DNA of 10,000 bases, taken from positions 11,451,801 to 11,461,800 of the forward strand of contig CAUJGJ010000397.1 of assembly GCA_963170055.1 (NCBI GenBank), in the 5' to 3' direction. The number at the start of each line of letters is the position of its first letter. The first letter of the stretch is position 1. Below are positions 1 through 6,047 of the stretch, piece by piece. Origin of the DNA: Halisarca cf. caerulea. Taxonomy: Eukaryota > Porifera > Demospongiae > Chondrillida > Halisarcidae. Made by a program: the position numbers and the translations under genes. The notes beneath the pieces are model-generated. The model ran no database searches and was not told the origin of the DNA. It worked only from the letters and a program-made list of their open reading frames with translations.

Positions 1-1279
1 AGACCGTCTACGGACCCTGCTTATGTTGATTATGTCCCTACCATCTTTAAGGATCGAAAGAGAAGGGTACACGTCCCCGAAATCAATAACGCAAGGACTG
101 AAAGGAGAGAAAAAAGGACGAAACTACGTGAACAGGACAATGATGCCCACGTAACCACCGAATGTCAACTTAGCTTAAGTATTGTTGAGATAGATGCATC
201 TGGAGAGAGTGACAGGTCTTTCACAGATGCCTTTACTCGGACAGATCCTGTGCTGTTGCCATTAGACAAAAGTTGCTTGATCAGGAACCAGGAACTGTCT
301 TCTAGAGTAGCTTGTTTAGAGGAAGAAGTCTGCAGCTTACAGCTTTCATCTGGGAGTCGTACACTCGAACTTATATCAGGCAATGACAACAAGACTAAGC
401 TTTATACTGGTTTGCCAGCTTATGCTGTGTTTGAAGCAATTTTTGTGTATTTGGAACCCCAATTGGCACGTGCAAGACGTGAATGTGTAGCTGATGACAT
501 CTATTCCACCAAAGGAAGGAAGAGAAAACTAACTCTCCGGGAAGAATTTTTAGCAGTTTTGATGCGCCTTCGATTGGGTCTAATCGTGGAAGATGTAGCA
601 GATAGATTTCAAATTTCAATGGGCACATTCTGCAAGATATTCCATACTTGGATTAGAGTCATGGCACAGGAAATGAAAGTTATTTTTCCCGTGGCCATCT
701 AAGGAAAAAATCAAAGCTATGATGCCGAAAGAGTTTGCCCCATATCCTAATACACGTATAATCATTGATTGTACAGAGTTCTTCATTCAGAGGCCATCAT
801 CATTGCAGAGTCAATGTGAGACATTCTCCCATTATAAACATCACAACACTTTCAAAGTTCTCATTGGCATTAGCCCAGGTGGAGTGATAACCTTTATATC
901 AGAATTATGGGGAGGAAGAGTATCAGATAAGACCATTACTCAGTCCTCAGGATTAATTGAATTGCTGGAGCCCGGCGACAACATAATGGCCGACAGAGAT
1001 TTTGATATTGGCGATATCTTGAGCAGCAAAGGAATTACCATAAATATTCCGCCATTCCTTGGTGGTCGGAAACAATTGAGTGGCAGAGAAGTTGAACACA
1101 CCAGGAGAATTACAGCATTGCGTATCCACGTGGAGAGGGCTATTGGGAGGATGAAACAGTATAGACTTATACAAGGTGTATTACCCTTATCTTTAGCTGA
1201 CCTTGCCAATGATATTGTGCGTGTATGTGCATACCTTACTAACTTCTTACCACCTATTGTTTCTCATGATCAGTCATAA
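1..1279 (+). pseudogene. THAP/HTH/DDE transposase (DDE_Tnp_4 type), 5' partial, one frameshift
   Basis: The reading frame is open from base 1, so the start lies upstream. The first residues include YVPTIF, which resembles the AVPTIF motif closing a THAP zinc-finger domain; the rest of that DNA-binding domain would lie outside the window. A short Leu/Glu-rich possible coiled coil follows (256-345), then a helix-turn-helix of the Tnp_4 type (529-663, with VADRFQISMGTF). After a frameshift comes the DDE nuclease domain (719-1240). The likely catalytic triad is present: Asp in IIIDCTEFF (767-769), Asp in [10 protein letters not shown] (992-994) and Glu in [13 protein letters not shown] (1133-1135). 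The first frame ends at 702, but the next frame continues the protein with [17 protein letters not shown]. One extra base in the T5C3 run at 683-690 explains this. The protein would cut and paste the element in the nucleus. The family call is firm; whether the frameshift is real or a sequencing error is open. Confidence 0.85.
683..702 (+). other. Frameshift in the transposase gene (homopolymer T5C3)
   Basis: Frame 1 reads IFPVAI and stops at 700-702. Frame 2 reads [13 protein letters not shown] from 689 onward and leads into the DDE domain. Insertion of one base in the T/C run is the simplest cause. The gap is too short to be an intron. Confidence 0.7.
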
Positions 1280-1498
1280 GCATCCTGTCAGTAGTTGATA
1301 ATTAATTTTATGACATGATTGTATAATTATATATATTTTATTGGGGTTGTCCAGATCCATTAATTTAAAAAGTAATATATTTATAATTAATGAGTACATG
1401 CATGCATGGCATTTTAATTGACAAGTGAACATGATAAGTAGTACGTATTATATTGTTAACAAATTGCACAAACTTAAAATTTAATGTCAATGCCATGA
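1280..1498. other. AT-rich spacer between convergent transposon genes
   Basis: The spacer separates the transposase stop (1277-1279) from the nuclease-gene stop (1499-1501). It is AT-rich and shows no ORF of interest. A TTTATT near 1338 is a possible AATAAA polyadenylation signal for the minus-strand gene, about 160 nt past its stop. A plus-strand AATAAA at about 1558 lies antisense inside the nuclease gene and could serve the transposase, giving overlapping 3' ends. Confidence 0.5.
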
Positions 1499-3411
1499 TT
1501 ACATGCTAAAAAGCGTCTTTTGCACACGTGTGAGAATTTCCGGAATAACTGTGTTGCAATAAAATGCCTGCAGCTTAGCACAGATGGTGTTAGACCATAA
1601 CTCTTTATCAAAGAGAATTCCTTCAAAGAAGATGTCCGCTTTAGACTCTGTCCATACAACAAAGTGGCACCAACTGCATTGCTTGATGGCCATTTCTCCT
1701 TGTATTTGGTAATAGTAATGACAATCTTTTTTCAATCTCAATTTATTCTCTCTGATTTCCAGAAAGAATTGCTTGGGGAATCTGTCTGCAATTTCACTTG
1801 GCTCCAGATTGTGTACTGGGAAATTCTCAATTGAATATGGACATTTTATTTCCAAAACACCACATTCCTTATGGTACCGGTGATTTGTGATGAGCCCATC
1901 TGAAGATGCTCCCATGTAAGAATGGGCTGGCAAAAGTGTAAGTCCAGCTGGATGACATTGCAGATTTTTATGACCCAAGTCATGCATTCTTGGACATAAG
2001 CTTTCCTGGCAACTGACTCTTTGTCCCTTCCCCAACGAAGCGGTGCAGATAAACCAAGCATGGGTGTATATCCCATGATGCGCCGTTGAATGCTTGCAGG
2101 ATCCGTGCTTTCCCGTCTTTGCATTATTTCACCAAATAAGGAGCTGGTGATTCGTCCATTGTGCAGAAGCATCCATAAGTCGCAGCTGCTTTGTCCATGA
2201 GTGACCTGCTCAATAAAATTTGATAGCGTTGAATTGATGATCTGTTCTTGTTCAAATTCCCTGCAGAGTTCTTTGAAGTATTCAGTTTCTGTGTTGACTC
2301 CATCCAATTCAATGGCTGACTGTGGCAATGCGGTGTTAATGCCATCCCATATTATCAGCTTGTGTGTTAGTTGCAGTAGTCCATCCTGCACATCATGATC
2401 TTCGGCAAGGGGTGGCATGAGAGTGCTATCTGCTTGGTCACTGGATGGTGTGAGCCAGAAATGAGCTAATCCACTTTGTGGATATGTACTTGCAATAGTT
2501 TGCACAAGTGTTGTTAGTGTGTCATCATCTGGTGGTCTGTCATCTTCAGTTGGTATGTTGTGTTCAATTCCTGTCGATTGGGAGACATCTTTAGACGTTG
2601 AGGTGATAGGTGAGTTGTCTTCTGCTTGGTTACTTTTGATTTTTTCAAGCTTTCCATAAGAAGCTTTGTGAAATGTAATGTCTGAAACTCGCTTAGGAAC
2701 AACATTTCGTTTAGGTGGTACATGCCACTGTTGGAGTTGGCCCGTTACTGTTTCACAAGTGGGTAGTGTGCTTAAGCCTTTTTGCTTCAGGTCTTCAAGA
2801 TAAAAAAGCAGAGCAGCCACATGACTACATGTTTGTCCCTTCCCCGCTACACAGTTGCAAGCTCCACCTACAACTTTACCAGTTGTTTGCAGTACAACAT
2901 AAACAGTATATGTTGCCTTTGCCTTTAATGATGAACAACAGTATCCTTTTATGACAACTTCATCCCTTCCTTCTTGCTGCATGTGACATGTCCACACGTT
3001 GGAAATCAAACCATCAGCAAAGTATTTGTATGCCTTGAGAGATTTAAAAGCATTCATGCTGTCTTTATCGAATGTTTTCTCCTTGCTGCTGACCAGATAG
3101 TTGTACAGCTGTACAAATGTGAGATCTCTAAGCGAAGACAGATCTTTTGTCCATGAACGAATCTCTTCAAAATCTGGTAAATCACTACAAGGATCTGAAA
3201 CTGCACGGAGTACCTGTGGACAGACCTCGCACGCTTCCTTCCAGGGCGTAATCAAGCGTCCGATAATAGCGCTCTTATTCCCTGAGGTCTTCGTACCGTT
3301 CTCCTTGCATAAGAGCCTTAATTCGGGTACGGTTAGTGCCCGAAGAACGCTAAGTAGTTCTGACTCGTCCAAAGACGTCTCCAGCTGCAAAATAGACCGA
3401 GCAGAATCCAT
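1499..3411 (-). pseudogene. Transposon-borne SAP-SWIM-YqaJ nuclease protein, one frameshift
   Basis: The ATG at 3411 opens a 521-codon frame. Residues 18-54 form a SAP DNA-binding motif (LTVPELRLLCKENG followed by SGNKSAIIGRLI). A SWIM zinc finger follows with C185, C187, C195 and H197 (CNC-x7-CSH). The YqaJ exonuclease fold begins near residue 410 (GRITSSLFGEIM, then LRWGRDKESVARKAY). The frame then breaks near 1985-2000 and the domain continues one frame over to 1499, with GASSDGL, GVLEIKCPYS and YYYQIQGEM. These carry the Asp, Glu-x-Lys and Gln motifs expected of the lambda-exonuclease/YqaJ fold. The shift equals one missing base. By family, the protein would bind DNA and degrade or process ends; its exact role in transposition is not known to me. 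It is convergent with the transposase and belongs to the same element. Confidence 0.82.
1980..2005 (-). other. Frameshift inside the YqaJ domain
   Basis: The upstream frame passes WGRDKESVARKAYVQE and then degenerates to a stop at 1846. The other frame resumes sensible family sequence at MHDLGHKNLQCHPAGL and GASSDGL. The change of frame equals a one-base loss on the minus strand within this interval. Confidence 0.65.
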
Positions 3412-3757
3412 TTGTGTTTACCGTTGTACATATTTCGTACGTACTCACCAACGCTTTTTGCCAACATTTCCGGAATTACCAAATTACTGTGACGATTCGT
3501 GACGTCATTTATGAAGGAGTCTATTGAAAATGTTTTATTTTAATAATTGTAAATATTAATCATTGTTAAATATTGAATTAATTGTAATCATTATTAATAT
3601 TAAATAAAATTTTTAATATGATATAACGAAAATCAATTATAATAGTATATACTACCAATAATTGTTAATAATCATATGGTAAGTGTTTATAATAAAGATA
3701 CAGAAATGTGTATATGCATGTGTTAAATATAAGTATAAGTTTTAATACATTAATAGT
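3412..3757. other. Transposon right flank and AT-rich intergenic DNA
   Basis: From 3412 to about 3525 is the 5' side of the nuclease gene. It holds a palindromic CRE-like TGACGTCA at 3500-3507, a possible promoter element or part of the terminal repeat. From about 3530 to 3757 the sequence is very AT-rich with many ATTAAT/TAATAT words and no convincing gene. A TTTATT at 3757-3762 reads AATAAA on the minus strand and overlaps the stop codon of the putative terminal exon to its right. Confidence 0.5.
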
Positions 3758-3988
3758 TTATTGCTCGTATATCTGTAAAGAAAGGGTGTGGGAATATATA
3801 AAACATAAAAGTATATATAATATATGCATATTTAAACATGTAGACTTTGTGTACATATATTGTGCTAACTTACTATGGGTCACACATTGACCCTGGCGCT
3901 GAGGAGGCGAAGGAGGAAGAGGCCTCGTTGGTGACAGCATCCTCCTCTCGCGCCTCCTACAGCACCGTTCCTTTTGAAATTGGCTACG
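3758..3988 (-). CDS. Possible terminal exon of the microexon gene
   Basis: An acceptor (TTTTTCTCATATACAG) precedes 3988. Read in phase 0, as the upstream 33-nt exon would deliver it, the frame begins RSQFQKERCCRRRERRML, continues through a Pro/Gln-rich stretch and stays open for 76 codons to a TAA at 3760-3758. CAATAAAC spans that stop, so a canonical AATAAA lies on the stop codon. An internal GTAAGT at 3873-3868 could instead end the exon at 3874, in phase 1. The plus strand is also open here, ending in VYEKKIDLLNKTTEI with a stop at 4036-4038, and cannot be excluded as the coding strand. The product is basic and of no family I recognise. Confidence 0.3.
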   Translation of the reverse strand, partial: RSQFQKERCCRRRERRMLSPTRPLPPSPPQRQGQCVTHSKLAQYMYTKSTCLNMHILYILLCFIYSHTLSLQIYEQ

Positions 3989-4050
3989 CTGTATATGAGA
4001 AAAAGATAGATCTGTTGAACAAAACTACAGAGATTTAAAATTGTACTTAC

Positions 4051-4083
4051 AATGCATGAAATTTCCTGATCTCTTTCATTTTT
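4051..4083 (-). CDS. 33-nt microexon, KNERDQEISCI
   Basis: A strong polypyrimidine acceptor (GTCTCCCTCCAG) sits immediately before 4083 and a GTAAGT donor at 4050-4045 immediately after 4051. The 33 nt between them are open in phase 0 and code KNERDQEISCI. This aligns with the 11-mers at 4738 and 4869: Glu at position 7, Ile at position 8, aliphatic residue at position 11. It is the most diverged unit at its C-terminal half. Confidence 0.55.
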
Positions 4084-4157
4084 CTGGAGGGAGACAGTGG
4101 GTGTGCATAAAACATGCGCTAATAAGGAAAATATTCAACGCAATGCATTTAACTTAC

Positions 4158-4252
4158 AACTCTTTCTAATTCAGTGTCCTTTTCTTTTTAGGGGCTGCTG
4201 CAGGCAGCCCCTATATTGTTTTCATTTGGACTTCCGGTGTGTAACGCTCGTC

Positions 4253-4290
<38 letters not shown>

Positions 4291-4545
4291 TTTGAAGAAA
4301 AGTCTTATAATAGAGAATTTATATAATAGTAATAGAGAAGTATGAATTTATACAGAAATGAGTTATAGGAATTGTTTTGAAAACAATTGCCAAATATGGC
4401 AATTGTTTTCAAAACAATCGTCCAGTTACAATAAACAGTATGTTCAATGAATGTTCAGCTGTGCACTAACCCTTCAATGTTTTGCAAGTAATTCGAGTGT
4501 GTGGGGCGGCAGTCCCCACGAGTTTTTAACTCGAATTACTTGTTT
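4158..4545 (-). CDS. 33-nt microexon split by an inserted repeat (xKEKDTELERV)
   Basis: A GTAAGT donor at 4157-4152 follows codons reading KEKDTELERV upward from 4158. The frame hits TAA at 4190-4188, where the inserted repeat begins. The missing start of the exon and its acceptor (CTATCTATAG ending at 4546) lie beyond the insertion. If 4190-4544 is removed, the remaining 4158-4189 plus 4545 total exactly 33 nt and the flanking intron matches those of the 4738 and 4869 units. That geometry is an inference, but it predicts the same length as the intact exons. As it stands the exon is disrupted. Confidence 0.5.
4371..4418. repeat. Perfect 22-bp inverted repeat with 4-nt loop
   Basis: Arms 4371-4392 and 4397-4418 are exact reverse complements around the loop AATA. 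The outer 17 nt of each arm (ATTGTTTTGAAAACAAT) is itself nearly palindromic, so the DNA could form a cruciform or an RNA hairpin. Confidence 0.9.
4485..4542. repeat. Nested inverted repeats (cruciform-like)
   Basis: The outer arms CAAGTAATTCGAGT (4485-4498) and ACTCGAATTACTTG (4529-4542) are exact complements. Inside them GTGGGG (4501-4506) pairs with CCCCAC (4514-4519). The outer right arm ends exactly at the inferred insertion boundary, so this may be the structural end of the repeat. Confidence 0.85.
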
Positions 4546-4594
4546 CTATAGATAGAGAGGAAGCAAATCTCACATTTACATTTTATTCACATTG

Positions 4595-4722
4595 TACACA
4601 CACATGCACACACACACACACACACACAGACACACACACACACACAGACACACACACACACATACACACACACACACACAGACACACACACACACACACA
4701 GACACACACACACACACACACA
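4595..4722. repeat. (CA)n microsatellite with periodic GA interruptions
   Basis: This is a nearly pure CA tract with CAGACA interruptions at about 4629, 4647, 4681 and 4701. It lies in an intron of the putative minus-strand gene, so it would be (UG)n in the transcript. Confidence 0.95.
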
Positions 4723-4737
4723 ACAAATTTTACTTAC

Positions 4738-4770
4738 AACTTTTTCAATTTCATCATCTTTTTTCTTTCT
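4738..4770 (-). CDS. 33-nt microexon, RKKKDDEIEKV
   Basis: The acceptor ATAATTATAG ends at 4771 and the GTAAGT donor starts at 4737. The 33 nt between are open in phase 0 and code RKKKDDEIEKV. This is a highly charged 11-mer with aliphatic residues at positions 8 and 11, suiting a helical hendecad repeat. Phase 1 gives a stop codon. It is a clear duplicate of the unit at 4869. Confidence 0.6.
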
Positions 4771-4868
4771 CTATAATTATGTATGGAAAAAAAGAGAGCA
4801 AATTTGATACTTATATATATGCACACACATACGTACACACACACACACATACAATGAATTTTACTTAC

Positions 4869-4901
4869 AACTTTTTCAATTTCATCAACTTTTTCGTTTC
4901 T
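4869..4901 (-). CDS. 33-nt microexon, RNEKVDEIEKV
   Basis: The acceptor ATACATAATAG ends at 4902 and the GTAAGT donor starts at 4868. The exon is exactly 33 nt, in phase 0, and codes RNEKVDEIEKV. It shares the last six residues (DEIEKV) with the 4738 exon, yet differs at several earlier positions by substitutions that keep the frame open. Confidence 0.6.
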
Positions 4902-4947
4902 CTATTATGTATAGAGAAAAAGAGAGCAAATTTGATATTCATATATG

Positions 4948-5140
4948 CACACACATATGTATACACAAGCACACACACATGCACACATATACACATGTAC
5001 ACTCGTACTCACACATGTGCACACACACACACACACACACGTACACATGTACATACACATGTGCGCGCGCACACACACAAGTACACACGTACACATACAT
5101 GTGTACACGCACACATGCACACACATGTGCACACATGCTC
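4948..5140. repeat. Degenerate CA/GT alternating tract with Z-DNA potential
   Basis: About 190 bp of alternating purine-pyrimidine words (CACA, TGTACA, CATGTG, and GTGCGCGCGCAC near 5060). Several long open frames in it on both strands are low-complexity His/Thr or Cys/Val artefacts. It lies in the intron between the 5232 and 4869 exons. Confidence 0.9.
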
Positions 5141-5231
5141 ACTATAAATGTTCAAACACATGCAGATGTACACAAAAGTTAAACAATTCTATTACTGTCA
5201 TAGGTACATTGTTCACCAATATTGAACTCAC

Positions 5232-5264
5232 TAGTAGTTCCTTCTCGGTAACTGCCTTCCTCTC
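5232..5264 (-). CDS. 33-nt microexon, ERKAVTEKELL
   Basis: The acceptor (CATGTTCACAG) ends at 5265 and the GTGAGT donor starts at 5231. The 33 nt between are open in phase 0 and code ERKAVTEKELL. It keeps Glu at position 7 and an aliphatic residue at position 11, as the other units do, but otherwise differs. It lies 330 nt upstream of the 4869 unit and is higher in GC. Confidence 0.5.
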
Positions 5265-5695
5265 CTGTGAACATGAAGATATAACATAATTTATAACAGA
5301 GGACATTACCGAAATACACGAATACTCACATGCATGTAGAAAAACAGGCATGTAAAAACATATCATAGTATCAAATATAATAGTATATACATAATATATA
5401 CATTCTAATCTTATGGAAGTCGTGCAGGTTCTCTTACATTGTAGTCTTTTTTGAATTTTATCTACAAACAATAGTATAAATAAGGAATATAATATAAGAA
5501 TAAATTTGATTTATGAAAGTCAAAACCAGTGATTTATAACACAAAAACAAAGTATTGCCTAGGTGAGAAGTTCATTTTTCATAATTTTGTGAGCATACAA
5601 GAACATGGAGATGCATGCGATAGAATAAGTATTAGACTTACATATATGCACACACAAGTTGAAAAAAGATTCCCTACAGCAGAGAATAAACTAAA
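5265..5695. other. AT-rich, probably intronic DNA with two weak exon candidates
   Basis: No strong ORF is present. Two minus-strand segments have splice-like ends: 5438-5461 (24 nt, codes IKFKKDYN, AG before and GTAAGA after) and 5642-5673 (32 nt, a good acceptor TTTATTCTCTGCTGTAG and a GTAAGT donor). The second does not preserve phase, so neither is called as coding. Confidence 0.35.
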
Positions 5696-5764
5696 TTAAC
5701 CTTTTAACGCCCGCATTTTATCGTCACCGCTAGCCCGTTAAGGACCAAAGACCAGTTAACTGGC
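5696..5764. repeat. Left terminal repeat of piggyBac
   Basis: This holds the TTAA target site, outer CCTTTTAACGCCCG, a 34-bp segment (5708-5741) flanked by TTAA words, and the inner block ending with the 12-bp palindrome CCAGTTAACTGG (5752-5763). Confidence 0.88.
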
Positions 5765-5869
5765 TCGACAGCTACTTTGACATTTTCACCGTTTTTCTCC
5801 TTCAAATTTGATCTCATTCTTACAGTTTTGTGTACAGGCAGTTCTTCCAAGACTTCTGGTTCAGCACAA

Positions 5870-5949
5870 ATGGCGGTTAATCCAAGGTACGCTCTACGTG
5901 AATCGTTTTTCGTGCAGGTAATAGTCCTCGGGTTAACCGCCATATAAAA
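5870..5949. promoter_or_regulatory. TTAA-containing subterminal inverted repeat and TATA-like box
   Basis: ATGGCGGTTAA (5870-5880) and TTAACCGCCAT (5933-5943) are exact 11-bp inverted repeats inside the left end of the element. They could be subterminal transposase-binding sites. TATAAAA at 5943-5949 overlaps the right arm and lies about 100 bp before the first ATG at 6040, a plausible transposase promoter. Confidence 0.4.
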
Positions 5950-6047
5950 TGTGCGTATCAACTAATTCCCTTCCATATGCTAGTATTTACTGCACTTTCT
6001 TGCGATTAACCAACGCGCCAAATACATATTCGTGTCGAGATGAATGA

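Larger units (their letters stand above)
1..3520. mobile_element. Two-gene DNA transposon, ISL2EU-like (Harbinger/IS5-related), left end outside window
   Basis: A rightward THAP/DDE transposase gene and a leftward SAP-SWIM-YqaJ nuclease gene converge on an AT-rich spacer of about 220 bp (1280-1498). From family knowledge, the pairing of an IS5/Harbinger-type transposase with a YqaJ-like nuclease is typical of the eukaryotic ISL2EU group; I make that assignment from memory. The left terminus lies before base 1, so terminal inverted repeats cannot be paired and the right boundary is an estimate. Base composition becomes strongly AT-rich after about 3530. The stretch 3490-3510 has two GTGACG motifs and a palindromic TGACGTCA and may lie near the right end. 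Both genes keep their catalytic motifs but each has one frameshift, so the copy is fairly young yet apparently not autonomous as read. Confidence 0.7.
4190..4542. mobile_element. About 353-bp non-autonomous repeat (copy A) inserted in a microexon
   Basis: The segment interrupts sequence that is otherwise continuous with the nearby duplicated exon/intron units. It starts with a 10-bp stem hairpin (TAGGGGCTGC / GCAGCCCCTA, 4189-4213). It continues through a conserved block with ACTTCCGGT, an (AT)n tract (4255-4283), a perfect 22-bp inverted repeat (4371-4418) and a nested fold-back (4485-4542). Its first ~140 bp match 9246-9368. A 2-bp TT target duplication (4188-4189 and 4543-4544) would fit. 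There are no terminal inverted repeats linking the two ends and no ORF. The family is not recognised. Confidence 0.55.
4725..4975. repeat. Tandem duplication of exon plus intron, period about 131 bp
   Basis: The blocks 4725-4845 and 4856-4975 align throughout: AATTTTACTTACAACTTTTT, then TTCAATTTCATCA, a TATGTAT word, AGAGAGCAAATTTGATA and a CA tail. The matching GTAAGT donors lie 131 bp apart. The duplicated unit contains one complete 33-nt exon with parts of its introns. A third, older copy is split around the inserted repeat (4142-4189 and 4543-4600). Confidence 0.85.

Noticed and set aside
3847..4038. Plus-strand frame with a Glu-rich stretch ending VYEKKIDLLNKTTEI
   Set aside because: It lacks an acceptor or credible start and overlaps the minus-strand exon whose phase matches the array. 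Not fully excluded.
4595..5140. Spaced CA units considered as a CRISPR-like array
   Set aside because: The repeats are simple dinucleotides without unique spacers, and the genome is eukaryotic.
4592..5289. Several overlapping His/Thr-rich or Cys/Val-rich open frames on both strands
   Set aside because: They are translations of CA/GT microsatellites, open in many frames at once, with no domain signal.
5438..5461. A 24-nt minus-strand segment coding IKFKKDYN between AG and GTAAGA
   Set aside because: Phase fits, but there is no resemblance to the other units and the DNA is AT-rich enough for this to occur by chance.
5642..5673. A 32-nt minus-strand segment with a strong acceptor and a GTAAGT donor
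   Set aside because: It is not a multiple of three, its peptide does not resemble the 11-mers, and its end is part of a TGTGTG run. Kept only as a weak candidate.
5704..5961. 85-residue minus-strand frame in the left end of piggyBac
   Set aside because: It lies in terminal and subterminal repeat DNA and has no family resemblance.
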